64,000 nt of DNA from assembly GCF_014652915.1 (NCBI RefSeq), contig NZ_BMZS01000001.1:124001-188000 (forward strand), written 5' to 3'. Each line of letters begins with the position of its first letter. Position 1 is the first letter of the stretch. The DNA comes from Thalassobaculum fulvum (GTDB lineage: Bacteria; Pseudomonadota; Alphaproteobacteria; Thalassobaculales; Thalassobaculaceae). Positions 1-8,464 of the stretch are shown here, piece after piece. The notes under the pieces were generated by a model. That model did no database searches, had not been told where the DNA came from, and saw only the letters and a list, made by a program, of their open reading frames with translations. Position numbers and translations under genes: made by a program.

Positions 1-914
1 CCGCCCATCGCGACGATCGCGGCGCAGCGGGCCATCAGCCCCTCGATCCGCGAATCGAAGGTGATGGCGTGCACCCGGTCCAGGTTCTCGGCGCGCTCGA
101 TCAGCTCGCGCTGCTGCTCCTGCGGCATGAACGGGCCAAGCACCATCAGCGCCGGATAGGGCAGGTGCGGATCCTCCTCGTAGGCCCGCAGCACCCAGTC
201 CATCATCGGCTCGCCGTCGCCGCCGCCGCCGGCGGTCACCAGCAGGTAGGGCTCGTCGCCGAACGGCAGCGCCGGCACCGTGGAGGCCACCGTCGACGCG
301 TGCCGGCGGAGATAGCCGGTGTAGCGGGTCTTGAGCTTCACCGAGGCCGGAATGTCGAGGCCGTCATAGGGGTCGCAGACCTCCTTGACGCCGTACACCC
401 AGATCTCGTCGTACAGCTCCTGGAGCGCCGGCAGGACCTTCTTGCGCTCCCATTCCGGGACCAGCAGCTCCGGCTCGTCCATCACGTCGCGCAGGCCGAG
501 GACCAGCGGCGTGCCGCGGTCCTTGAGCATCTCCAGGGTGTCCTTGACCTCGCCGCGCAGCCCCCAGGGCTCCTTGTCGACGATGAAGACGTCCGGGTCG
601 AAGTGCTCGGCCGTGTGCTTGATGATCGAGGCCCGGAGCTGGACCGTCTCCTCGATGTCCATGTGCAGCGACAGCGACGTGTAGTCGCCGTTGCGCAGCT
701 TGATGACGCCGGGGATCCGGACGAAGTCGACACGCGTGCGGAAGTCGAAGCTGCCGATGATCGGCGAGCCGGACAGGATCAGCACGCTGATTCCCGGATC
801 GGCCTCGACCAGCGCGTGCGCGATGGCCCGACAGCGCCGCAGGTGTCCGAGACCGAGCGTGTCGTGGCTGTACATCAGGACGCGGGCGTGCGTCCGACGC
901 CTAGGCTGACTCAT
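1..914 (-). CDS. COG4671-like glycosyltransferase, 3' end cut off by the window
   Basis: About 304 residues are present; the C-terminus lies outside the window. The protein opens with SHDTLGLGHLRRCRAIA near residue 16, the glycine-rich first loop typical of the MurG-like predicted glycosyltransferases of COG4671. A second nucleotide-sugar-domain loop, TAGGGGDGEPMMDW, lies near residue 226. The start is the ATG at 914-912, preceded by GAGGAG at a good distance. It is transcribed away from the ABC gene at 1092, so the 177 bp between them should hold both promoters. No membrane span is seen, suggesting a cytoplasmic enzyme acting on a nucleotide sugar and an unknown acceptor. Substrate cannot be told. 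Confidence 0.8.
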   Translation of the reverse strand, partial: MSQPRRRTHARVLMYSHDTLGLGHLRRCRAIAHALVEADPGISVLILSGSPIIGSFDFRTRVDFVRIPGVIKLRNGDYTSLSLHMDIEETVQLRASIIKHTAEHFDPDVFIVDKEPWGLRGEVKDTLEMLKDRGTPLVLGLRDVMDEPELLVPEWERKKVLPALQELYDEIWVYGVKEVCDPYDGLDIPASVKLKTRYTGYLRRHASTVASTVPALPFGDEPYLLVTAGGGGDGEPMMDWVLRAYEEDPHLPYPALMVLGPFMPQEQQRELIERAENLDRVHAITFDSRIEGLMARCAAIVAMG

Positions 915-1091
915 CGGTCTCCTCGCGACCGTTGCCGGTACAATGCGACTATCGGCTGCGACCCCTCGCCGGGCGACTATGCCACATCGCCCCTACCCTC
1001 GAAACTGTAACCTTTTCAGCCGGTCCGGTGTTGATCGGCCGGATGATTGCCCCCAAACTCCGCTGCCATTCACAGCGCCGGGCCGGATGCC

Positions 1092-3749
1092 ATGGAACCG
1101 AGTATCTACCGGTTCATCTTCCGATACAGCAAGCGCGAACAGCTTGTGCTGCTGGTCATGACGGGGCTGTCGTTCCCGTTCCTGTACTACTCGCTCGACC
1201 TGCCGAAGAGGATCATCAACGAGGCGCTCGGCGCCAAGGGCGCGGCCAGCTTCCCGACCGAATGGCTCGGCTTCACCTTCGACCAGCTGGAATATCTGTG
1301 GACCCTCTCCGGCCTGTTCCTGGCGCTGGTGTGCATCAACGGCGGCTTCAAGTACACCATCAACGTGTACCGCGGCCAGCTCGGCGAGCGCATGCTGCGG
1401 CGGCTGCGCTACGAGCTGTACGCCCGGGTCCTGCGGTTCCCGCTGAGCCGGTTCCGGCGCATGAGCCAGGGCGAGATCATCCCGATGATCACCGCCGAGG
1501 TCGAGCCGCTCGGCGGCTTCATCGGCGACTCGATCTCGCTGCCGGCGTTCCAGGGCGGCACGCTGATCACCATCCTGTTCTTCATGTTCGTGCAGGACCC
1601 GGTGCTCGGGCTGGCGGCGATCTCGCTGTACCCGGTGCAGGCCTACGTGATCCCCAAGCTGCAGCGCCAGGTCAACCTGCTCGGCAAGGAGCGGGTGCGG
1701 ACCGTGCGGGCGCTCTCGGACAAGATCGGCGAGACGGTGTCCGGCGTGCAGGAGGTGCACGCCAACGACGGTGCCCGGCTGATGCTGGCGCGCTTCGCCG
1801 AACGGCTCGGGCGGATCTACGACATCCGCTTCGAGATCTACAAGAAGAAGTTCTTCATCAAGTTCCTCAACAACTTCCTGGCCCAGCTCACGCCGTTCTT
1901 CTTCTACTCGATCGGCGGCTACCTGGTGATCCAGGGCAGCCTCTCGATCGGCGCGATGGTGGCGGTGCTGGCCGCCTACAAGGACCTGTCGGCGCCGTGG
2001 AAGGAGCTGCTCGGCTACTACGAGCGCAAGGAAGACGCCCGGATCAAGTACGAGCAGGTGATCGAGCAGTTCGATCCGCCGGGCGTGATGGACCCGGCCA
2101 TGCAGACCGGCGAGACCGACGACGGACCGGCCGCGCCGGCCGGCTTCCGGTCCTCGAATCTCGGCCTGGTCGACGACGACGGCGAGACCCAGCTGGACGG
2201 CGTCAACCTGCGCATCGAGGCCGGCGAGCGGGTCGCGCTGCTCGGTCCGACCAACGGCGGCAAGGAGGCGCTCGGCCTGGTGCTGGCGCGGCTGGTGCCG
2301 CCGACCAGCGGCAACCTCGCCTTCGGCGACCGCGACATCACCGGCCTGCCGGAAGCGGTCACCGGCCGGCGCATCGGCTATGTCGGCCCGGCCGCCTTCG
2401 CGTTCTCGACGACGATCCGCGAGAACCTGCTGATGGGCGCCATGCACCGGCCCCTGCTCGAGCCGGAACGCGACGAGGACGCCCGGGCGGCGGTCCACAA
2501 GTCGCTGGCCGACGCCGCGATCGCCGGGAACTCGACCGACGACCCGAACGCCGACTGGGTGGACTACGCGGCGATCGGGCTGGCCGAGCCGGCCCGGCTG
2601 TCGGCGCGCCTGGTCGAGCTGCTCGACGTGGTCGACCTGTGGGACGACTGCTACCAGCTCGGTCTGCGCGGCACGCTCGACCCCGAGCTGCGACCCGACG
2701 TCGCGGCCCGGATCCTGGAGGCCCGGCGCGGCTTCGCCGACCGCCTGGCCGGCGATCCGGCGCTCGCCGAGCTGGTCGAGCCGTTCGCCGCCGACCACTA
2801 CAACTCCAATGCCTCGGTCGCCGAGAACCTGCTGTTCGGCACGCCGGTCGACGCCACGTTCTCGGTCGACGGCATCGCCACCAACGAGTACGTCCGCCGC
2901 ACCCTGGATTCCGTCGGCCTCACCGACGACTTCCTGACCATGGGCCGCGACATGGCGGCGACGATGGTCGAGCTGTTCGCCGACCTGCCGGCCGACCACG
3001 AGTTCTTCGCGCAGTTCAGCTTCATCTCGCCGGACGACCTGCCGGAGTTCCAGGCGCTGGTGACCCGGACCGACCGCGGCGGGCTGGAGAACCTGTCGGA
3101 GGAGGACCGGACGCGGCTGCTGTCGCTGCCGTTCAAGCTGGTGCAGGCGCGCCACCGGCTCGGGCTGCTGGACGCCGCCATGCAGGCGCGGATCCTGGAG
3201 GCCCGGCGGGCGTTCGCGGAGAATCTGCCGCCCGAGCTGGAGGGCGCGGTCGCGTTCTTCTCCGCGGACGCCTACAACGCCGCCGCCTCGGTCCAGGACA
3301 ACGTGCTGTTCGGCAAGATCGCCTACGGCCAGGCCGACGCCGCCGGCCGGGTCGGCGCGGTGCTCGCCGAGGTCCTGGAACGGCTCGACCTGCGCTCGAC
3401 GGTGATCGAGGTCGGCCTCGACTTCCAGGTCGGGATCGGCGGCTCCCGGCTGAGCGCGCCGCAGCGCCAGAAGATCGGGATCGCCCGGGTGCTGCTGCGC
3501 CGTCCGGACGTGCTGGTGTTCAACGACGCGGTGGCCGCGATCGACAGCGCCGCCCAGGCGCGGGTGATGGAGCGGATCCTGGCGGAGGCCGAGGGCCGGA
3601 CCGTGATCTGGGCCCTGCAGCGCGCCGATCTCGCCCGGCGGTTCGACCGGGTAATTGTCTTGCGCGGCGGGCGGGTGGTCGAGGACGGCCCGCTCGACCG
3701 GCTCGACCGCGACGGTACCGAGTTCCATGCCATGGCCGCCGGCGACTGA
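1092..3749 (+). CDS. ABC half-transporter with degenerate and internally duplicated nucleotide-binding domain
   Basis: 885 residues, much longer than a usual half-transporter (about 600). Membrane segments lie near residues 17-35, 68-92, 153-190 and 262-297, as in ABC exporters. The ATPase part begins near 351. Walker A is GPTNGGKE (385-392), with Glu where Ser/Thr is expected; the signature reads RLSAPQRQ (about 787) instead of LSGGQ; Walker B ends in FNDAVAAID, with no catalytic Glu in the usual place. A segment ending in (S)V-x-x-N-x-L-F-G occurs at about 573-583 and again at 730-740, each preceded by ARILEARRxFA, so roughly 50 residues are duplicated, and a third related motif IRENLLMG lies near 442. 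The start chosen is MEPSIYRF; an upstream in-frame ATG at 1047 would add a poor leader. It is followed at once by a cNMP-binding gene. ATP hydrolysis is doubtful. Confidence 0.75.
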   Translation: MEPSIYRFIFRYSKREQLVLLVMTGLSFPFLYYSLDLPKRIINEALGAKGAASFPTEWLGFTFDQLEYLWTLSGLFLALVCINGGFKYTINVYRGQLGERMLRRLRYELYARVLRFPLSRFRRMSQGEIIPMITAEVEPLGGFIGDSISLPAFQGGTLITILFFMFVQDPVLGLAAISLYPVQAYVIPKLQRQVNLLGKERVRTVRALSDKIGETVSGVQEVHANDGARLMLARFAERLGRIYDIRFEIYKKKFFIKFLNNFLAQLTPFFFYSIGGYLVIQGSLSIGAMVAVLAAYKDLSAPWKELLGYYERKEDARIKYEQVIEQFDPPGVMDPAMQTGETDDGPAAPAGFRSSNLGLVDDDGETQLDGVNLRIEAGERVALLGPTNGGKEALGLVLARLVPPTSGNLAFGDRDITGLPEAVTGRRIGYVGPAAFAFSTTIRENLLMGAMHRPLLEPERDEDARAAVHKSLADAAIAGNSTDDPNADWVDYAAIGLAEPARLSARLVELLDVVDLWDDCYQLGLRGTLDPELRPDVAARILEARRGFADRLAGDPALAELVEPFAADHYNSNASVAENLLFGTPVDATFSVDGIATNEYVRRTLDSVGLTDDFLTMGRDMAATMVELFADLPADHEFFAQFSFISPDDLPEFQALVTRTDRGGLENLSEEDRTRLLSLPFKLVQARHRLGLLDAAMQARILEARRAFAENLPPELEGAVAFFSADAYNAAASVQDNVLFGKIAYGQADAAGRVGAVLAEVLERLDLRSTVIEVGLDFQVGIGGSRLSAPQRQKIGIARVLLRRPDVLVFNDAVAAIDSAAQARVMERILAEAEGRTVIWALQRADLARRFDRVIVLRGGRVVEDGPLDRLDRDGTEFHAMAAGD

Positions 3750-3766
3750 CGGCGGAGGGGAGTACG

Positions 3767-4225
3767 ATGAGCATCAACCAGGAAGTCGAGCTCCTGCGGA
3801 ACATCCCGCTGTTCGCCAAGATCGAGCCGTCCAAGCTCAAGCTGCTGGCGTTCACCTCGGAGCGGCTCAGCTATCAGCCCGACCAGGTGCTGTGCCGGCA
3901 GGGCGATATCGGCGACGCCGCCTACATCATCATCGACGGCGAGGCGGCGGTCCGGATCGCGACGCCGTCGGGCGACATCGAGGTGGCACGGCTCGGACGC
4001 GGCGACGTGGTCGGCGAGATCGCGATCCTGTGCGACGTGCCGCGCACCGCCACGGTCTCCGCGGTCGAGCGGGTCACGGCTCTCAAGATCACCAAGGAGC
4101 TGTTCTTCCGGCTGATCAACGAGTTTCCGCAGATCGCGATCGAGATCATGCGCGAGCTGGCCGGTCGCCTGGAGCGGACCAACGCCCAACTGCGCGACGC
4201 CGTGACACGATCCGCACCACAATAA
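3767..4225 (+). CDS. Single-domain cyclic nucleotide-binding protein
   Basis: 152 residues, almost wholly one CAP_ED/cNMP-binding beta barrel. The phosphate-binding cassette is intact: GEIAILCDVPRTATV, giving the Gly-Glu pair and the Arg-Thr-Ala that contact the cyclic phosphate and ribose. No DNA-binding helix-turn-helix or kinase domain follows; a C-terminal helix (residues about 125-150) ends the protein. A GGAGGGG ribosome site precedes the ATG, 17 bp after the stop of the ABC gene, so the two are co-transcribed. The likely role is a cytoplasmic sensor regulating the neighbouring membrane protein. This is inferred from position only. Confidence 0.85.
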   Translation: MSINQEVELLRNIPLFAKIEPSKLKLLAFTSERLSYQPDQVLCRQGDIGDAAYIIIDGEAAVRIATPSGDIEVARLGRGDVVGEIAILCDVPRTATVSAVERVTALKITKELFFRLINEFPQIAIEIMRELAGRLERTNAQLRDAVTRSAPQ

Positions 4226-4262
4226 CGAACAGAATACTCCCTATAATTCAGGAACCTGATAA

Positions 4263-4754
4263 ATGAGTCGATTGGACAGCGCCATTCGCCGTCTGAAAGC
4301 CCAGAAATCGGCGCTGGAGGATGCCGCACGGCGGATCGCCGGCGTCGAAGGACCGTTGCTGGAGTTCGGGCTCGGCAACGGTCGGACCTACGATCACCTG
4401 CGCACGATCCTGCCGGGCCGGCGCATCGTGGTGTTCGACCGCCAGGTCGCGGCGCATCCGGACTGCATTCCGCCGGAGCCGGACCTGTACCTGGGCGACC
4501 TGTTCGAGACCCTGCCGAGGGCCGTGCGGGAGCTCGGCCCGACCGCCGCCCTGGCGCATCTCGACATCGGCACCGGCGACAAGGCCCGGAGCATGGCGCT
4601 GGTGGCACGGGCCGCGCCGCTGATCGCCGGGCTGCTGGCCCACGGCGCGGTGGTGGTCAGCGACCAGCCGATCGAGGGCGTTCCCGGGCTCGCCCCGCTG
4701 CCGCTGCCGTCCGACATCGAACCCGGCCGCATCCACATGCTGGTGAAGGCGTGA
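4263..4754 (+). CDS. Small class I SAM-methyltransferase-like protein
   Basis: 163 residues. Motif I of Rossmann-type methyltransferases is seen as LLEFGLGNGRTYDHL (about 31-45), followed by an acidic second strand IVVFDRQV and a third-strand motif ALAHLDIGTGD. The family is otherwise much shortened: there is no obvious target-recognition domain. The gene follows the cNMP-binding gene by 37 bp and its TGA overlaps the GTG start of the next gene (GTGA). Methyl transfer is an inference from the fold; the substrate is unknown. The start is the ATG after TGATAA at 4263. Confidence 0.65.
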   Translation: MSRLDSAIRRLKAQKSALEDAARRIAGVEGPLLEFGLGNGRTYDHLRTILPGRRIVVFDRQVAAHPDCIPPEPDLYLGDLFETLPRAVRELGPTAALAHLDIGTGDKARSMALVARAAPLIAGLLAHGAVVVSDQPIEGVPGLAPLPLPSDIEPGRIHMLVKA

Positions 4755-5356
4755 CCGGCGCGACGGAGGCCCCGACCAGCTACGTGGTCACCGACATCGA
4801 GGCCGACGGGCCGGATCCCGGGCGGCATTCGATGCTCAGCTTCGGCAGCGCCGCGGTCGACGGGGCCGGCCGGGTGCTCGGCGAGTTCACCGCCAACCTG
4901 CGGCCGCTGCCCGGTGGCGAGCAGGATCCCGGCACCATGGCATGGTGGCGGTCCGAGCCCGAGGCCTGGCGCGAGACGACGCGCGACCCGCAGGACCCGG
5001 CGGCGGTGATGACCGGCTTCGCGGACTGGGTCCGGAGCCTGCCCGGACTGCCGGTGTTCGTCGCCCACCCGCTGACCTTCGACGGGCTGTGGATCGACTG
5101 GTACCTGCAGCGGTTCGTCGGCTGCCGGCTGTTCCGCCGGCCGCGCTCGCCGGGGCTGTGCCACGCCGGCGGCCTGGACCTGCAGTCCATGGTCAAGGTC
5201 GCTACCGGACGGCACTACCGGCACTGCGAACGGGTGCACTACCCGGCGGAATGGCTGGGTGGGCACGATCACAGCCACCGCGCCATCGACGACGCGCGCG
5301 GCTACGCCCACCTGCTCACGCTGCTGCTGAACGGCCGGATCGGCTCCGGGGACTGA
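4751..5356 (+). CDS. DnaQ-like 3'-5' exonuclease
   Basis: 201 residues with DEDD-superfamily exonuclease motifs: ExoI as VTDIEADG (Asp and Glu metal ligands, residues about 13-20) and ExoIII as HSHRAIDDARGYAHLL near the C-terminus, the HxAxDD form (DEDDh type). This family trims DNA or RNA 3' ends with two metal ions. The start is GTG, overlapping the preceding stop by GTGA, so translation is probably coupled. It is too short and lacks the partner domains for the main replicative proofreading subunit, so it is more likely an accessory RNase/DNase. It converges on the exonuclease III gene. Confidence 0.8.
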   Translation: MTGATEAPTSYVVTDIEADGPDPGRHSMLSFGSAAVDGAGRVLGEFTANLRPLPGGEQDPGTMAWWRSEPEAWRETTRDPQDPAAVMTGFADWVRSLPGLPVFVAHPLTFDGLWIDWYLQRFVGCRLFRRPRSPGLCHAGGLDLQSMVKVATGRHYRHCERVHYPAEWLGGHDHSHRAIDDARGYAHLLTLLLNGRIGSGD

Positions 5357-5380
5357 GGCCCCGCCGCGCGGCGGGGACCG

Positions 5381-6172
5381 TCAGAGCTTCAGGTCGACGA
5401 TCACCGGGACGTGGTCGGAGGCCTTCTCCCAGCCGCGCGCGGCGCGCAGCACCGACACGCCGTCGACCGCCCCGGCGAGCGGCGGGGTCACCCAGACGTG
5501 GTCCAGCCGGCGCCCGCGGTCGGACAGCGCCCAGTCGCGCGCCCGGTAGCTCCACCAGGTGTACAGCCGCTGTTCCGCCGGGATCCGGTGGCGTACCGCG
5601 TCGACCCAGCCGAGCCCGGCCTGGATGCCGCACAACGCGTCGACCTCGACCGGCGTGTGGCTGACCACGTCGAGCAGCTGCTTGTGCGACCAGACGTCGG
5701 TCTCCAGCGGGGCGATGTTCAGGTCGCCGACCAGGATCATCGGCTGCGCCGCGGAGCGGGTGTCCGCGAGCCAGCGGCGGAGCTCGGCCAGGAACTCCAG
5801 CTTGTGGGCGAATTTCGGGTTGGCCTGCGGGTCCGGGACGTCGCCGCCGGCCGGGACGTACAGGTTGTGGAGCTCGGGGCCGCCGTCGATCCGGACCGAG
5901 ACGTGGCGGGCATCGGCCCTGCCGCAGAATTCGCGGCGCTCGGTCTCCTCGATCGGCAGGCGCGACACCACGGCCACCCCGTTGTAGCCCTTCATGCCGA
6001 CCACCGCCTGGTGGGGGTAGCCGGCTTCGGCGAATGCGGCGGCCGGGAACTGGTCCTCCAGCGCCTTGGTCTCCTGCAGGCACAGCACGTCGGGTGCCGC
6101 CTCGGCGATCAGGTCGAGGGCGCGCGGCAGCCGCAGCCGCACCGAGTTGATGTTCCAGGTTGCGATCCGCAT
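5381..6172 (-). CDS. xth: Exodeoxyribonuclease III / AP endonuclease
   Basis: 263 residues, the normal size for ExoIII. It begins MRIATWNINSVR, the metal-binding Asn motif of the exonuclease-endonuclease-phosphatase fold, followed by LCLQETK with the catalytic Glu, the GDLNIAP loop, and the C-terminal SDHVPVIVDL with the catalytic Asp-His pair. It acts in base-excision repair, cutting abasic sites and removing blocked 3' ends. The ATG at 6172-6170 is chosen because the family starts exactly at MRIATWN; an upstream frame runs into low-complexity sequence. Its promoter must lie in the long gap to 6846. Confidence 0.95.
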   Translation of the reverse strand: MRIATWNINSVRLRLPRALDLIAEAAPDVLCLQETKALEDQFPAAAFAEAGYPHQAVVGMKGYNGVAVVSRLPIEETERREFCGRADARHVSVRIDGGPELHNLYVPAGGDVPDPQANPKFAHKLEFLAELRRWLADTRSAAQPMILVGDLNIAPLETDVWSHKQLLDVVSHTPVEVDALCGIQAGLGWVDAVRHRIPAEQRLYTWWSYRARDWALSDRGRRLDHVWVTPPLAGAVDGVSVLRAARGWEKASDHVPVIVDLKL

Positions 6173-6600
6173 GTCAGGCCCCCCGCACCCGGGACGCGGC
6201 GGGGCGGCTGGCGGCGGGGCGGTACACGCCAGGCGACGGCACCGTTTCGCAAGCGGTTCCAGTTTCCGCCGGTGCGATCGCCGGCGGAGGCGGGGCGGCG
6301 CCGGCACCGAGCGTTGCCGGGCGGCCGGGACCGGGCCGGATTCGACGGGTCGGCAGGGCCGCGGGGCGGGCCATCGGGGCGGCCTGCCGGTTCGAGCGGT
6401 CGATCTTGTAGAGCATTGTCAAGCCGTGAGTTATCGGACCGATAGGCCGGTCTGTTCCGGAGCTGCTGCGGGGCCGCCCGCCGGCTTCCGGCGGGGGTGG
6501 GCGGCTATTTGAGCGGGAACCGCCTTCGCGGTCCAGTCTCACGGCCCCGGTCGCGTGCCGGCGCCGGCGACGGGCCCGGGGCGGAACCGGAGGCGCGATC

Positions 6601-6627
6601 GGGGAAGGGACCGGGAGCGGGAGCGGG
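6601..6627 (+). promoter_or_regulatory. G-quadruplex-capable G-tracts
   Basis: Five runs of at least three G (6601-6604, 6607-6609, 6613-6615, 6619-6621, 6625-6627) are separated by loops of two or three bases. This meets the usual pattern for an intramolecular G-quadruplex on the plus strand. It lies about 110 bp upstream of the predicted dctP -35 box. A regulatory role is only a possibility in DNA this GC-rich. Confidence 0.4.
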
Positions 6628-6738
6628 ACCGGAGGCGGATACCGGGTCGATCGGACAGGACTTCAGTCATAACCAAACGGCACGACTTAAATGATGTGAA
6701 AGTTATGGATGCGCCTTCTACAAGTCAAAACTCCTTCG

Positions 6739-6767
6739 TTGACATGGCAGTTACGGGTTTCCATAGT
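6739..6767 (+). promoter_or_regulatory. Probable sigma-70 promoter of the TRAP operon
   Basis: A perfect TTGACA (6739-6744) is followed after exactly 17 bp by CATAGT (6762-6767), four of six matches to the -10 consensus. It sits in the AT-richer strip upstream of dctP, leaving a leader of about 70 nt that ends in the ribosome site GGGAGGA before the ATG at 6847. Confidence 0.6.
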
Positions 6768-6846
6768 CCTCGAGTTTCGCGGCAACCCCGGATTGCCCAG
6801 CCGGCGCAAGAACCGGGGACCGGAGTTCACACAGGGAGGATCCAAG

Positions 6847-7875
6847 ATGCAGACACGCCGCCTCGTGCTCGGCGCGCTGGCCGCCGCGGCACTTTCGTTC
6901 CCGTTCGCCGCCGCGCAGGCGGCCGACGTCACCTTGCGGGTCCACCACTTCCTGCCGCCGGTCGCCAACACCCAGACCAAGGTGCTGGAGCCCTGGAAGA
7001 AGGAAGTCGAGCAGGCCTCGGGCGGCCGGATCGCCATCGAGATCTTCCCGGCCATGCAGCTCGGCGGCAAGCCGCCGCAGCTGATCGACCAGGCCCGCGA
7101 CGGCGTGGTCGACATCGTGTGGACGCTGCCGAGCTACACGCCCGGCCGGTTCCCGACCACCGCGGTGTTCGAGCTGCCGTTCATGGTCTCGACCGCAGCG
7201 GCGACCACGCAGGCGATGCAGGAATTCTACGAGAAGAACCTGCGCGACGAGTATGCGGACGTGCACCCGCTGATGTTCCACGTGCACGCCCGCGGCGTGA
7301 TCCACACCAAGGATCCGGTGGCGAAGATCGAGGACCTGGACGGGTTGAAGATCCGCGCCCCCAGCCGCTCGATCGGCAAGGCGCTCGAGACCATGGGCGC
7401 GACCCCGGTGTTCATGCCGGTGCCGGCGCTGCCGGAGGCGCTGTCCAAGGGCGTGGTCGACGGCGCGGTGATTCCGTGGGAGATCACCATCCCGCTGAAG
7501 ATCTCCGAACTGGTCGACAACCACCTGGAGATCCCCGGGCCGCGCGGCCTTTACACCTCGGTGTTCGTGCTGGCGATGAACAAGGCCAGGTACGAGGGCA
7601 TGCCGGCCGATCTGCGCAAGATCCTGGACGACCACACCGGCATGCACATGGCCAGGTGGGTCGGCAAAGTCTGGGACGAGATCGAGCAGCCGGGCCTCGC
7701 CAAGGCCAAGCAGAGCGGGGCGGTTCGCCAGCTCTCGGCCGAGCAGGTCGAGCGGATGCGCAACGTCACCGCCAGCGTCCGCGGCGACTGGATCGCCGAG
7801 ATGAACAAGGCGGGCAAGGACGGCGCCGCCCTCCTCAAGGAGGCCAGCGTCCTGATCGACAAGTACAGCCAGTGA
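6847..7875 (+). CDS. dctP: TRAP transporter solute-binding protein DctP
   Basis: 342 residues. An Arg-containing signal peptide (MQTRRLVLGALAAAALSFPF, cut after AQA near residue 24) directs export to the periplasm. The mature part shows the DctP pattern: LRVHHFLPP at the start, FPAMQLGG, and the helix IRAPSRSIGKALETMGATP containing the Arg that normally pairs with the carboxylate of the ligand. It is followed by dctQ and dctM, completing a tripartite sodium-driven uptake system for an organic acid. GGGAGGA precedes the chosen ATG. The precise substrate (C4-dicarboxylate, keto acid or other) cannot be read from sequence alone. Confidence 0.93.
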   Translation: MQTRRLVLGALAAAALSFPFAAAQAADVTLRVHHFLPPVANTQTKVLEPWKKEVEQASGGRIAIEIFPAMQLGGKPPQLIDQARDGVVDIVWTLPSYTPGRFPTTAVFELPFMVSTAAATTQAMQEFYEKNLRDEYADVHPLMFHVHARGVIHTKDPVAKIEDLDGLKIRAPSRSIGKALETMGATPVFMPVPALPEALSKGVVDGAVIPWEITIPLKISELVDNHLEIPGPRGLYTSVFVLAMNKARYEGMPADLRKILDDHTGMHMARWVGKVWDEIEQPGLAKAKQSGAVRQLSAEQVERMRNVTASVRGDWIAEMNKAGKDGAALLKEASVLIDKYSQ

Positions 7876-7906
7876 GCCTGACTCTCGCTCCGGAACGGGG
7901 CGGTCG

Positions 7907-8464
7907 ATGACCGCCCCGTCGCGTCTCGCCGCCCCCTCCGACCCGGTGGAGGCGGTGCTGCGCCGGCTGTCGGTGGCGTTCGCCGTGTTCGGCGGCCTGC
8001 TGCTGGCCGGCGGCGCCCTGCTGACGGTGGTGAGCGTGACCGGGCGTTACCTGTTCTCGTCGCCGATCGCCGGCGACGTCGAGCTGGTCGAACTCGGCGC
8101 CGGGGCGGCAATCTCCGCGTTCCTGCCGTACTGCCAGCTGCGCGGCGGCAACGTGATCGTCGACTTCTTCACCGGCGGCCTGTCCGAGCGCGGGCGACGA
8201 CGCCTCGACGCGGTGCACGCCCTGGTGTTCGCGTTCTGCGCCGGGCTGGTGGCCTGGCGGATGACGCTCGGCGGCCTCGACACCTACCTGACCAACGACG
8301 AGACCATGGTGCTCGGCGTGCCGGTCTGGATCAGCTACGTGGTGATGGTGCCGGCCTTCGGGCTGCTGTGCCTGGTCTGCCTGCACGGCGCCGCGATCCG
8401 GCTGCTGCCCGGTGGCGACCCCGGTGGCACCCCCGGGGTCGATGCGGCGGAGTCGGCGCGATGA
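7907..8464 (+). CDS. dctQ: TRAP transporter small permease DctQ
   Basis: 185 residues with four hydrophobic segments (about 22-46, 60-80, 103-125 and 142-165), the hallmark of DctQ. The motif SVTGRYLF after the first span and the conserved GDVELVELG before the second are typical. It is an inner-membrane partner needed for function of DctM. The gene starts 31 bp after dctP and its TGA overlaps the dctM ATG (ATGA), so the pair is translationally coupled. The C-terminal tail is Gly/Pro-rich and variable. Confidence 0.92.
   Translation: MTAPSRLAAPSDPVEAVLRRLSVAFAVFGGLLLAGGALLTVVSVTGRYLFSSPIAGDVELVELGAGAAISAFLPYCQLRGGNVIVDFFTGGLSERGRRRLDAVHALVFAFCAGLVAWRMTLGGLDTYLTNDETMVLGVPVWISYVVMVPAFGLLCLVCLHGAAIRLLPGGDPGGTPGVDAAESAR

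Larger units (their letters stand above)
6173..6846. other. Gene-free stretch between xth and dctP
   Basis: The 674 bp hold no convincing gene. A 123-codon open frame on the minus strand (6174-6542) is proline/arginine-rich with no ribosome site and looks like a GC-driven shadow. The right half contains a run of G-tracts (6601-6627), then a sharp switch to AT-richer sequence from about 6660 that holds the probable dctP promoter. The left part should contain the xth promoter, which I could not pick out. Confidence 0.6.

Noticed and set aside
993-3728. A 911-codon minus-strand frame over the ABC gene
   Set aside because: Composition is that of an antisense shadow; the plus-strand protein has coherent membrane and ATPase segments.
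6174-6542. A 123-codon minus-strand frame upstream of xth
   Set aside because: Pro/Arg/Ala low-complexity, no ribosome site, and it ends just where the xth leader must begin.
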